From positions 58,939 to 122,938 of the forward strand of contig NZ_VNJI01000018.1 of NCBI RefSeq assembly GCF_007786445.1: a DNA stretch of 64,000 nt, given 5' to 3'. Positions 42,324 through 50,709 of the stretch are shown here, in pieces. The DNA is from Paenibacillus cremeus (lineage in GTDB: Bacteria; Bacillota; Bacilli; Paenibacillales; NBRC-103111). A program made the position numbers and the translations under genes. Numbering within the stretch: position 1 is the stretch's first letter; the number at the start of each line of letters is the position of its first letter. The notes beneath the pieces were generated by a model. The model was not told the DNA's origin, searched no databases, and saw only the letters and a list, made by a program, of their open reading frames with translations.

Positions 42324-43416
42324 TCATGTTTCCAATTTGGCCTTTACCAATCCCGTAAACCAAAAAATGAGCGGCAGCAAGATCCCTAACACAAAGGCGT
42401 AAGGCCGCCAGTATTCCCTGAAATCGGTATAGTAGACAACGTCCGGCCATATGATGATCGAGAGCGGCAGCGCAATCAAAGTGAGCGGTATGACGAGCGT
42501 GCGGTAGTCTTGCATAGCGAATGCTTCGGCGAAGCCGGAAGCGGAAACATACATCAATAAGGTTAACCGAAAAAAAATCGTAATGAACCAAATGATCCCC
42601 ATGATCGCTTCAACCCGCTCAAATACGTTGCCGATGTTGATCGTGCTGGCCAAATAGTAGGTCGGATACACAATATCCTTCGTAAGTCCCCCGCCTAGAT
42701 CAAGAATGGACACACACGTAACGACAAAAATGGCCGTTCCGCTCAATACCGTGCTTTTATAAAATAAGCTTGCCACCTTGGGATTTTTATTGATTTTCGT
42801 AACTAAAAAGCAGAAAAAAAACGTTTCGATAAAGGGGAATGTCCAAAGATCAGCCGTTGCCCGCAGGACGGGCTTGAAGCCGTTTGCAAGCACGGGCAGC
42901 AAGCGGTCCCACTGATAATCCGGAAAATAACCCGAAACTAAACAAGAGCAGCAGGATAAAAACAAACGGAACCAGCAGCTCCGCCGCTCTCCCCAATGCT
43001 TCAAGCCCCCAACGCATTCCAAGCATCACGGCAATCATATAGACCATCAAAACAGCAGGCATCGGCGTCTTGATCAGAATGGAGCCCGCTAAAAAATCGC
43101 CTATATTCCGCATTGCCATAACAAAATTCAAATAGGGATACAGGATCGCGTAAATCAGCAAAATCAGTATGCCGCCCCATCTCCCATAAAGACTGGCGAG
43201 ATATTGGCCTACTGTTCGGCCGTTCATTTGTTTTACGATGGCGATAAACATCGGGAGCGTTAACACGTCTACGACGACCGTCAGAATGACGGCCATCCAT
43301 GCATCTTGTCCCGCGGATACGGCCAATTTGGAAGGCACGATGAGAATCGCGCTGCCTACATAGCTCATGCTGCACCAAATCGTGGCTTGCCGCAAGCTGA
43401 TCCGTTCTTCGTTCAT
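42324..43416 (-). pseudogene. Spore germination receptor B subunit (GerAB-like), frameshifted
   Basis: Two overlapping frames together make one full GerAB/APC-type membrane protein of about 363 residues. The 5' part (43416 to about 42934) covers the first five to six helices and ends L-L-L-L-F-S-F-G. The 3' part continues Y-F-P-D-Y-Q-W-D-R-L-L-P-V-L-A-N-G. The frames join if one base is removed from the run of three C on the plus strand at 42931-42933. GerAB is the integral membrane subunit of the germinant receptor. ATG at 43416 has AAAGGAG. The cause may be a real mutation or a sequencing error; gerAA next door is also broken. Confidence 0.85.
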
Positions 43417-43437
43417 CCCGTTTCTCCTTTCTCTTCC

Positions 43438-43665
43438 CTACTCCAGCAAGCGATTTAACCAGTCCGCCATCGGTTTCACAGCCCATTTGATTGCAGCGAG
43501 CGGACTCTCCGTAAGCATGCGGCTGTTCAGTAGAATGAAGAGGAGCACGGCCACGGACAGCAGGGCGAATAACACCCAGAAATCGCGAGTATGACCGCTT
43601 TTGCGAAGGCTGGGGCCGTCAGCCATGATGGAATAGCATGCAATTCCTAATACAATGTATACCAA
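43438..43665 (-). CDS. Small membrane protein in ger operon (GerKD/D-subunit-like)
   Basis: This 75-residue protein has two hydrophobic segments (about 2-15 and 28-45) and lies between gerAC and gerAB. Some Bacillus receptor operons carry a fourth gene for a small two-helix D subunit, and this fits in size, topology and position. The start is TTG at 43665, ten bases after AAGGA. No sequence motif proves the family. Confidence 0.6.
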   Translation of the reverse strand: MVYIVLGIACYSIMADGPSLRKSGHTRDFWVLFALLSVAVLLFILLNSRMLTESPLAAIKWAVKPMADWLNRLLE

Positions 43666-43671
43666 GCGGAT

Positions 43672-44862
43672 TCATTCCTTTTTTCCGATTTGATTAACCG
43701 TTCTCCCGGTTTGCTTCAGTTTGACATCCGCGTGAACTCTGACGGAAAGCTTGCGAAACATGTTGTCCCAGTCCGACCTCCACTCCTTCCACTGGCGGGG
43801 GTAATGGCGGTAGAAGGCTTCCCCGAAACCGAAAATATCCGAGCCATATTTTTCTTGCACCCCGCTGATGCCCTCATGGATGACGTCTTCAAAATGTATC
43901 TCCGCCGCCTTCTCAAGCTCTAGAACCGTCCTTTCCTTGGTCAAATCCGCTTTGCATTCAACTTCACGTATATTCCCTTCTACATGCTCGGTTACGGTTA
44001 TAATGGGACAACCGGCTTCGATCAAAGGTTTGACAGAGGGCGTCACCCTTGTCACTAATATGGAAAACATTCCGCCTCCTCGCGGACACTTCGTGGTTTT
44101 GACCGTGCGTACCACTTTATTATTGATGTAGTTGTATGCCTTGCTTTCGTTTTCGTTCAGCCATCCGAGCATCCGATCCTTTCGAAAAATAGCCAAGTTA
44201 TCGTACCGATATTCCGCTAAGTTCGTAATTTGTTTTACAGCATCCAGGCTTCGAGCCTTGTCGACGTCACCCTGCAGCGTAACGGCGGTCAGCACCGGTT
44301 CCCTGCCTTCGCTTCTTAATGTCCGCAAAAGATCTATCAATCGAATGGCTGCCGTCGGTGCCCAGAGCCGTTCGGATATTTTTAGCGACTTATAAAAATC
44401 CATGGCTGGAATGATTTCGAATGGCGTAATCATGGACAATACAGCTTGGGCGGAATAACCTTTGGCAACAACGAGATAAAAATCCGGCCGCATTTCGAAG
44501 TTGCGGAATATAAAATCAAGTGAATCGGTCAAGCCTGCTTTGGCGGCTTGTTCGCTAATCACAGCGAATCGCATATGCGACCCATAGGATTCGCGCGGCA
44601 GTTTCGCCGTTAATTTTGCGAGTATTTCATTGATCGATGTACCGGTAGAAGCATAAGTAATAACCGGCGACCGTTCTCCTGCACGATTTCTTCCCATTTG
44701 GGAAGGGTCGATCGTTTGAACAGTTACGGTATATCCTTGCTCCGACTTATCGATCCCTCCCGCCAAGGTAATACCGAGCTCGTTTAATTCCCGGTGATCC
44801 CAGCAGCCGCTAAGGAGAAGCGAAACCATGATGAGCAGCACGAAAATAGACATGGATTTCAT
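43672..44862 (-). CDS. Spore germination receptor lipoprotein C subunit (GerAC-like)
   Basis: This 396-residue lipoprotein has a signal peptide with lipobox L-L-S-G-C-W-D (Cys20), the nearly invariant GerAC opening C-W-D-H-R-E-L-N-E-L. The rest has the three-domain GerAC layout, ending with W-K-E-W-R-S-D-W-D-N-M-F and a beta-strand V-R-V-H-A-D-V. ATG at 44862 is ten bases after AGGGAG and overlaps the gerAA stop (ATGA). Unlike its A and B partners it is intact. Confidence 0.92.
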   Translation of the reverse strand: MKSMSIFVLLIMVSLLLSGCWDHRELNELGITLAGGIDKSEQGYTVTVQTIDPSQMGRNRAGERSPVITYASTGTSINEILAKLTAKLPRESYGSHMRFAVISEQAAKAGLTDSLDFIFRNFEMRPDFYLVVAKGYSAQAVLSMITPFEIIPAMDFYKSLKISERLWAPTAAIRLIDLLRTLRSEGREPVLTAVTLQGDVDKARSLDAVKQITNLAEYRYDNLAIFRKDRMLGWLNENESKAYNYINNKVVRTVKTTKCPRGGGMFSILVTRVTPSVKPLIEAGCPIITVTEHVEGNIREVECKADLTKERTVLELEKAAEIHFEDVIHEGISGVQEKYGSDIFGFGEAFYRHYPRQWKEWRSDWDNMFRKLSVRVHADVKLKQTGRTVNQIGKKE

Positions 44863-45897
44863 TTTGTTCTTCTCCCTAAAGCCCAATGCGGGAGTCGAAA
44901 GATGGCGTCGCTTTGCTGTTCGGCGCGATAAGGTCCGAACGGAGTCATATAGGGTACCCCCATCGATTTGGTTTTGCACATGTACACTGTCAGCACGATC
45001 CAGCCGGCAGTAATGCCGTAAATCCCGAAAGAGGAGGCGAGCACCATGAATCCGAACCTTAATATCCGCAGAGCAATGGCAAAATTGTATGCCGGTATGA
45101 CGAAGCTCGAGATCGCCGTAATCGAGACGATGATCACCATCCCGCAGATACGATGCTGGCTTCGACGGCAGCTTGTCCGATCACAATCGTGCCGACGATG
45201 GAAACGGCCTACCCGATCGTCCTTGGCATGCGGATGCCCGCTTCGCGCAAAATTTCCAATGCGACTTCCATAATCAGAGCTTCAACAAGAGCAGGGAACG
45301 GAACGCCTTCTCTTTGCGCCGTAAGACTCAGCAAGAGCGGGGTGGGGATCATTTCCTGATTGATGGTCGTAATAGCAATATATAGAGATGGAGCAAACGT
45401 TGTCAGAAAAATGGAAAGAATCCGCAGCATTCGGATGAGCGTACTGAATAGTGCAGGTTGATAGTGATCTTCGGCAGCCTGAATAAAATCAATAAATAGC
45501 GCGGGCACAAGCAGAACGAACGGCGTGCCGTCGACGAGCACGGCGATTTTCCCTTCGAGCAGCCCTGCGGCGACGGCCGAATTCGGCTCAGAACCTGTTC
45601 CACCATTTTCACGTCTGCAAATCCGTGCAAATACATCACCGCTACGCTTGTTCGCGTGACGGAGCCGACCTGAAGCGTCGTCATCCACAGCCTCGGGTCT
45701 TTGATACGACGGCGAATCAGGGTGGTGTTCGTTCGAATCGTTTCTAAAAAGGCTTCCTGCGGTCCGCGAACGACGGTTTGCGTTTGGGAATCGGATACCC
45801 CTCTGTCTTCCAAGCCGGATAGCGAAAGTGAGATGCATGCTGCGGAGCCGTCGATAAGCAGAAGCAAATTCCCGGAAAGAACCGCTTGTAATCCTAC
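44859..45897 (-). pseudogene. Spore germination receptor A subunit (GerAA-like), multiply broken remnant
   Basis: Only the second half of GerAA is recognisable. From 45897 one frame reads S-G-N-L-L-L-L-I-D-G and R-G-P-Q-E-A-F, with no start or N-terminal 190 residues. Near 45590 the frame shifts from E-Q-V-L-S-R-I to A-V-A-A-G-L-L-E-G-K with about 30 family residues missing. At 45208-45210 a TAG stands where I-G-Q-A-V-S-I-V-G is expected (CAG to TAG). Near 45142 one base is missing (V-S-A-G then M-V-I-I-V-S). The C-terminal helices follow to 44859. Confidence 0.88.
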
Positions 45898-45964
45898 TTA
45901 ACAGCTGTGAAAATGAAGCCGTTCCTTGGTAAAATCATTTGGACAGCACTTTCAAACGGCCATG

Positions 45965-46003
45965 CAAAAACAGCAAGTCCCCGAATGATCGGGAAGCTTG
46001 CTG
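45965..46003 (-). terminator. Terminator of asd
   Basis: On the minus strand AGCAAG and TCCCGA pair with TCGGGGA and CTTGCT, followed by GTTTTTG. It lies 30 bases after the asd stop and upstream of the gerAA remnant. Confidence 0.75.
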
Positions 46004-46033
46004 CTCATCTGTTTCCATCTATTAAAATGAATG

Positions 46034-47119
46034 TTACTTCGCTTGAATGTAGCCTTCCGCTTTCAGCAGCTCGGCGATCAACACAGCTCCACCTGCTGCG
46101 CCGCGCAAGGTGTTATGCGACAGCCCTACGAATTTGAAATCGTAAACCGAATCCTCGCGCAAGCGGCCGATCGACACGCCCATCCCGTTCTCGATGTCCC
46201 GATCCAGCTTCGTCTGAGGCCGGTTTTCTTCTTCAAAGTAGGTGATGAACTGCTTCGGTGCGCTTGGCAGCTCCAGCTCCTGCGGGCGTCCCTTGAATTG
46301 CTGCCAGCGAGCAAGGATGTCTTCCTTGGACGGCTTATTTTCAAACGAGACGAATACGGTAGCCAAGTGGCCGTCCGTTACCGGAACACGAATACATTGC
46401 GTGGTGATGACCGGCGAGCTGGCCTTCACAATCGCATTGTCTTCGACGCGGCCCCAGATGCGCAGCGGCTCCTGCTCGCTCTTCTCTTCCTCGCCGCCGA
46501 TATAAGGGATCACGTTGTCCAGCATATCCGGCCAGTCGGTGAAGTTTTTACCGGCACCGGAGATCGCTTGATACGTCGATGCCACGACCGTCGTCGGCTT
46601 GTAATCGAGCAGAGCGTGAAGGGCAGGCACATAGCTCTGGATGGAGCAGTTCGGCTTCACCGCGATAAATCCTTTTGTCGTGCCCAGACGCTTACGCTGA
46701 GCCGCAATGACTTCCATATGCTCCGGGTTAATTTCCGGAATGATCATCGGGATGTCCGGTGTCCAGCGATGAGCCGAGTTGTTGGAGATGACCGGCGTTT
46801 CCGTTTTGGCGTAAGCCTCTTCGAGCGCTTTGATCTCATCCTTCTGCATATCTACAGCACAAAAAATAAAGTCGACGCCTGCAGCTACTTCTTCCACTTT
46901 GGAAGCATCTTGAACCACGATTTGTTTTACATTCTCAGGAATCGGGGTGGACAGCTTCCATCTATTTTTTACTGCTTCTTCATATGTTTTGCCAGCCGAG
47001 CCGGCGCTAGCTGCAATCGCTGTAACCTCAAACCAAGGGTGACCATTGAGCAGCTCCACAAAGCGCTGACCCACCATCCCTGTTCCACCAACAATACCAG
47101 CCTTCAGTTTGTTTGCCAT
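46034..47119 (-). CDS. asd: Aspartate-semialdehyde dehydrogenase (archaeal/fungal-type)
   Basis: This enzyme reduces aspartyl-4-phosphate to aspartate semialdehyde for Lys, Thr and Met synthesis. The 361-residue protein has an NADP loop G-I-V-G-G-T-G-M-V-G-Q (8-18), catalytic Cys in V-K-P-N-C-S-I-Q near 156 and G-A-G-K near 190. The length and these motifs fit the longer archaeal/fungal subclass rather than the 340-residue Bacillus Asd. ATG at 47119 is 11 bases after GAGAGG. Expression is under a T-box leader with a probable lysine specifier. Confidence 0.92.
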   Translation of the reverse strand: MANKLKAGIVGGTGMVGQRFVELLNGHPWFEVTAIAASAGSAGKTYEEAVKNRWKLSTPIPENVKQIVVQDASKVEEVAAGVDFIFCAVDMQKDEIKALEEAYAKTETPVISNNSAHRWTPDIPMIIPEINPEHMEVIAAQRKRLGTTKGFIAVKPNCSIQSYVPALHALLDYKPTTVVASTYQAISGAGKNFTDWPDMLDNVIPYIGGEEEKSEQEPLRIWGRVEDNAIVKASSPVITTQCIRVPVTDGHLATVFVSFENKPSKEDILARWQQFKGRPQELELPSAPKQFITYFEEENRPQTKLDRDIENGMGVSIGRLREDSVYDFKFVGLSHNTLRGAAGGAVLIAELLKAEGYIQAK

Positions 47120-47228
47120 CCTTATTCAAATCCTCTCATGAACTATTAATGTACGAAAAGTCCCTCTCAATTAACTATTCAAACGGTTTGATTCGGTGTG
47201 CCCATGTTGCTTGCTCTTGATGAAAATA

Positions 47229-47510
47229 AAAAAATCCCACCCCCAAGACGTTAGTCTCAGGGACGAGATTGGATTTTCTCGTGGTACCACCCAGATTCGC
47301 CGCCGATGTCGCCATCGCAGCCTCTTCGAGTACGGCATGAGAAGGCTCATGCTTATACCCTAGCTCTATAACAGGAGCTCCTGTTACACCATCCCCTTAC
47401 GTAAGGTTCCGATGTACTGCTCAGAGTCTTTTTTCAATAAAGAATGCTTTACTCCTTTCCAGCTAACGGAGCTCTCTGTAAAAGAATTCATTTATTTACT
47501 CGTCTCATCA
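47229..47510 (-). ncRNA. T-box leader of asd, probable lysine specifier
   Basis: The minus strand has the invariant T-box bulge GGGTGGTACCACG (47292-47280), a terminator with T7 (47270-47229), and a full Stem I: K-turn and base GATG/CATC, GAGTA with ACTC, stem AATAAATGAAT with ATTCTTTATT, and the distal AGAGAGCTCCG...AGCTGG...GGAG arm. The specifier loop 3' strand reads GAAAAAAG before ACTC (47435-47428), so the codon is AAA or AAG, both lysine. Uncharged tRNA-Lys should allow read-through into asd. Confidence 0.88.
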
Positions 47511-47530
47511 CCGCATTTGATATTGTCACT

Positions 47531-47559
47531 ATATTATCAAATCCGCCCCGTCGTGGCAA
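47531..47559 (-). promoter_or_regulatory. Promoter of the asd T-box leader
   Basis: On the minus strand TTGCCA (47559-47554) and TAATAT (47536-47531) are spaced by 17 bases, starting transcription just before Stem I. Confidence 0.5.
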
Positions 47560-47604
47560 TGAAACTTTTTAAAATTTGTAAAAGTGGATACCGCGCGCAC
47601 ACCG

Positions 47605-48474
47605 TTAGTTTTGGGAAATGCTGTTCACGAGTTCAGCCAGAGCCTCTTGGATGGGCGCAAGCGGACGACCGAGCAGTGCTTCAAAGTCGCTCTCTTCGAT
47701 CGCAAGGCTGCCTTCCCGAATGCCCTTCTGAATTTCAACTAGAAAAGGAATGATAAATTCCGGTACGCCGGCGCCCTTCATAATTTCGGCGTAGGTCGCG
47801 TTATCGACCTGCTGCACTTGGACTTCCTTGCCTAGTACAGCGCCCACAGCCGATGCGATTTCATCCTGTGTCAGTAGCTTGCCCGACAGCTCATAAATGG
47901 TATTCTCGTGACCATTCCCCGTGAGGACGGCGGCTGCCGCTTCGGCATAATCCTGCCGCGTGGCCCAGCCTACTTTGCCGGCTCCAGCTGCTGTTACCCA
48001 AGGGAATCCAGCCATCACGCCTTGGATGCTGGAGGCTTCATTTTCCAGATACCAGTTGTTGCGTAAGAAGGAGTATGGAATGCCCGTTTCGATGATCGCC
48101 GCTTCCGTGGTGCGGTGAACCGGTGCAAGGAAATTCGTACTGTCCTGGGCATTAGCCAAGCTGGTGTAAGCGATAAATTTCACCCCTGCACGCTGAGCAG
48201 CCGCTACCGCATTACGGTGCTGTCGAATCCGGGTTTCGTTATCTCCATCGGCAGAAATAATTAAAATGCGGTCGATCCCTGCAAATGCAGCATCCAAGGT
48301 TTCAGGACGGTCAAAATCGCCTTGGCGCACGTCCACTCCGCGAGCCCGCAAGCCCTCCGCTTTCTCCGGGCTACGAACACTGACTGCGACTTGATCCGCC
48401 GGTATGGACTGCAGCAGCACCTCCACAACCTTCGATCCCAATTTTCCTGTCGCGCCTGTAATTAATAATTTCAT
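47605..48474 (-). CDS. NmrA-like NAD(P)-binding oxidoreductase (YtfG/quinone reductase type)
   Basis: This 289-residue atypical SDR has its cofactor loop T-G-A-T-G-K-L-G at 6-13 and R-S-P-E-K-A near 34. Y-T-S-L-A-N near 104 replaces the classical YxxxK. Close homologues are QOR2/YtfG-type NADPH quinone reductases. ATG at 48474 follows GGGAGG. It lies downstream of an Rrf2 regulator on the same strand, and both have matching 23-bp operators in front, suggesting redox- or electrophile-responsive control. Confidence 0.87.
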   Translation of the reverse strand: MKLLITGATGKLGSKVVEVLLQSIPADQVAVSVRSPEKAEGLRARGVDVRQGDFDRPETLDAAFAGIDRILIISADGDNETRIRQHRNAVAAAQRAGVKFIAYTSLANAQDSTNFLAPVHRTTEAAIIETGIPYSFLRNNWYLENEASSIQGVMAGFPWVTAAGAGKVGWATRQDYAEAAAAVLTGNGHENTIYELSGKLLTQDEIASAVGAVLGKEVQVQQVDNATYAEIMKGAGVPEFIIPFLVEIQKGIREGSLAIEESDFEALLGRPLAPIQEALAELVNSISQN

Positions 48475-48510
48475 GTTTTGTTCCTCCCAAAATGAGTTGT
48501 AATATATACA

Positions 48511-48533
48511 GTTATAACAATGGTGGTTACAAC
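48511..48533. promoter_or_regulatory. Probable Rrf2 operator before the NmrA-like gene
   Basis: An inverted repeat, GTTATAAC-N7-GTTACAAC, 37 bases before the start codon, matches 15 of 16 arm positions of the site in front of the Rrf2 gene in palindromic form. Confidence 0.65.
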
Positions 48534-48581
48534 AAGCGTAAAAATAAAAGCTCACTAATTTCTATTACTAGGAGCTCTCAT

Positions 48582-48998
48582 TTATTCAAACCTTTCGATC
48601 AGCCGGCTCAGCGTCGTCTGGGCTAGTCTGTGTTCCATGGCGGATTGCGCCTCCGACAGCTCGGATTGAAGCGCCGATTCAATATTGCGTCCGACAGGGC
48701 ACTGCACATTCGGACCTTCGTGAACCCGGAATAATTGGTTATCTTCAATGACGTCGACGGCCCGGTACACATCCAGAAGCGTAATGTCCTCCGGTGCTTT
48801 GAGCAATGAGGCGCCTCCCACTCCGGGACGTACCTCGACTAGGCCTGCTTTCTTCAGCATCCCCATAATTCTTCGAATCACCACAGGATTCGTATTGACG
48901 CTGCCTGCGATGTAGTCTCCTGTACATTCCCTGGGACTCACCGCGATCAGGGATAAAGTATGAACCGCAATCGAAAATCGCGTACTAATCTGTTTCAT
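48582..48998 (-). CDS. Rrf2-family transcriptional regulator (YwnA-like)
   Basis: This 138-residue winged-helix regulator has a DNA-binding helix around S-V-N-T-N-P-V-V-I-R-R-I-M-G (32-45) and a wing R-P-G-V-G-G-A-S-L near 57. Only one Cys lies in the loop near residue 100 (N-V-Q-C-P-V-G), so it lacks the three-Cys iron-sulfur cluster of IscR/NsrR. It resembles YwnA/YwgB-type members. ATG at 48998 gives the family start M-K-Q-I-S-T-R-F-S. The upstream operator suggests autoregulation. Confidence 0.88.
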   Translation of the reverse strand: MKQISTRFSIAVHTLSLIAVSPRECTGDYIAGSVNTNPVVIRRIMGMLKKAGLVEVRPGVGGASLLKAPEDITLLDVYRAVDVIEDNQLFRVHEGPNVQCPVGRNIESALQSELSEAQSAMEHRLAQTTLSRLIERFE

Positions 48999-49012
48999 GT
49001 CATTGCACCACC

Positions 49013-49035
49013 GTTGTAACCATTATAGTTACTAC
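49013..49035. promoter_or_regulatory. Probable Rrf2 autoregulatory operator
   Basis: GTTGTAAC-N7-GTTACTAC, an inverted repeat with one mismatch, lies 15 bases upstream of the Rrf2 start codon and has the same architecture as the site at 48511. Confidence 0.65.
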
Positions 49036-49173
49036 TCTTAAGGAAGTCAACTCTGAATGGTAAGTTATGCAACCTAACCCAAAAATGGACTAGGGACATC
49101 CTGGCTGAAATCATGCTAAGGTATCCCTACGGTGTTTATTTTATACATTTTTGTTGTTAGGAGGATAAAACGA

Positions 49174-49653
49174 ATGAAAAAAACGCTCAAAGCGTCGTTG
49201 ATCGCAGCTACTATGATGGTGACATCAGCCGGAGTCATGGGGGCATTCCCACATCCTACGGAGGCGGCGGCCAGCACGTCTACGGCAACGAAGATCGTTT
49301 CCACAGCAAAAACGTACATCGGAAAAGTGAAGTATAAATACAGCACTCGTGATCCGCAGCATCTGACGTTTGACTGCTCGTCCTTCACGGAATTCGTATT
49401 CGCAAAACAAGGTATTGATCTTCCTTGGGGCTCTAAGGCGCAAGCGAAGGTAGGAACCTTTGTTAGTAAAGCGAATCTGAAGCCGGGCGATTTAGTCTTC
49501 TTCAGCGTCGGCACGCCGGGGCGGATCGACCATGTCGGCGTTTACGTCGGCAACAATCAATTTATCAGCAATACCAAGAGCTCTGGAGTCGTGATCAACC
49601 CGATGAATTCGGGCTATTGGAAAAATCGCTACATCACCGGACGTCGTGTGTAA
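49174..49653 (+). CDS. Secreted NlpC/P60 peptidoglycan endopeptidase
   Basis: This 159-residue protein has a signal peptide (about 1-35, ending E-A-A-A) and a single NlpC/P60 domain. The catalytic Cys is in T-F-D-C-S-S-F near 70, His in R-I-D-H-V-G-V-Y near 120, and N/D-type third residue after Q-F-I-S-N-T. It cleaves the gamma-D-Glu-diaminopimelate bond of cell-wall stem peptides. There are no LysM or SH3 repeats, so it is a minimal form. ATG at 49174 follows GGAGG at nine bases. It is monocistronic. Confidence 0.9.
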   Translation: MKKTLKASLIAATMMVTSAGVMGAFPHPTEAAASTSTATKIVSTAKTYIGKVKYKYSTRDPQHLTFDCSSFTEFVFAKQGIDLPWGSKAQAKVGTFVSKANLKPGDLVFFSVGTPGRIDHVGVYVGNNQFISNTKSSGVVINPMNSGYWKNRYITGRRV

Positions 49654-49947
49654 TCGCTGTTAGCACTTGTGGCAGGATTCTTCGAAATCTCATCCCCAAT
49701 ATGGCCAACCAGCAACGGCACTATGCCGCCTCTGTGGTTCAACGAGACTATCCTTTTCCGAGCTTCCGGCCGTCTCGTTGGACAAGCTACATAACCGGAT
49801 GGATATCATTGCTTCCCTCGGAGACACCGAGTCCGCCAGTCCGATGGAATTGACCGCGGCGGAGCCGGAGTCTCCGAGAGAGAAGCCGGCTTTCCCCGGG
49901 TCGAACTTCTCTCCCATGACAAGCCCCTCTAAACATTCCACTTCCTT
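49654..49947. other. Intergenic region without a convincing gene
   Basis: A minus-strand frame (about 49690-49920) begins shortly after the cysteine dioxygenase stop and has GAGGGG before an ATG, but its protein has no recognisable pattern. It may be a gene remnant. Confidence 0.4.
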
Positions 49948-50439
49948 TTAAATCACGTAATCCAGTACCTGCTCATAAGGAAAGTACGTTTTGACTCCGC
50001 TTAGCTGTGGGGTATAGATATGAAGCGAAATGGCGCGGCTCTCGCTGGTGTTGCAGAGCTGGTGGATCATTTTTTTCGGTACGGTGTAGAAGCCTCCGGA
50101 TTCCACCTGCGTTTCGCCGCAGTAAATCGGATAGCCGTAGCTGTCCAGCCGGTAAATGCGGTTTGCGAACGCCCCCTCCACCACCATCGCACAGCCGATC
50201 GAAAAGCCGTGATCATGAATGTACGTCTCCTGACCCGCAGGCAAATGAATCAAGACGGCCTCAGCATCCCCCGACCGGTAAATCACGCTCCGCCCGTACG
50301 GCAGCGCTCCGGGCTCGGCTATATAGGAAGCAACCTTTTCTATCGTCAGCTCAAGAGATTCGATGATCGCTCTAAGCTCTTTCAGCGACGGCCTTCTTGT
50401 TTCCTGCAGCAGCCATTCCAGCCTTTGTGTCCATTCCAT
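49948..50439 (-). CDS. Cysteine dioxygenase
   Basis: This 163-residue cupin enzyme oxidises cysteine to cysteinesulfinate. Iron ligands appear as Y-I-H-D-H-G near 75 and H in S-L-H-I-Y-T-P near 140. The size and motifs match bacterial CDO (YubC-like). The Cys of the eukaryotic Cys-Tyr cofactor position is replaced by Gly-rich sequence, as usual in bacterial forms. ATG at 50439 follows AGGAGG. It is monocistronic in what is visible. Confidence 0.88.
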   Translation of the reverse strand: MEWTQRLEWLLQETRRPSLKELRAIIESLELTIEKVASYIAEPGALPYGRSVIYRSGDAEAVLIHLPAGQETYIHDHGFSIGCAMVVEGAFANRIYRLDSYGYPIYCGETQVESGGFYTVPKKMIHQLCNTSESRAISLHIYTPQLSGVKTYFPYEQVLDYVI

Positions 50440-50619
50440 TCCTAAGTCCTCCTACCTACGTCGCTTCCTCCATCGGATCGCAGCCGCAGCATCAATTTTT
50501 CTTAACGTTTTGATAAGTTTTACTTATAAATCAATCGTGAGCTAACTTTCTTTACTTCCTATGTATTCCTCTGGGCGCACTGCGGTGCCTGTCCATCTGT
50601 AAATTGGTCGAATGCTAGA

Positions 50620-50674
50620 TTAAGAATGTTTTAAGATTTATGCCTTCTGTTTATTAAGATTTCGAGGCTATACT
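50620..50674 (+). promoter_or_regulatory. Promoter with TTAAGA direct repeats before the two-component operon
   Basis: TTAAGA occurs at 50620, 50631 and 50654 (spacings 11 and 23), followed by the -10 box TATACT at 50669-50674 with no good -35. Helical-phase direct repeats are typical of OmpR-family activators, suggesting autoactivation. Confidence 0.5.
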
Positions 50675-50709
50675 AAGCACATAACTTTTGAGAGTAGGAG
50701 GAGACGGCG

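Noticed and set aside
46031..47149. 372-codon plus-strand frame opposite asd
   Set aside because: It is an exact shadow of asd, which has clear catalytic motifs.
49690..49941. Minus-strand frame after cysteine dioxygenase
   Set aside because: It starts within ribosome-site distance of a stop, but the protein shows no motif and ends without a terminator. It is left as uncertain.
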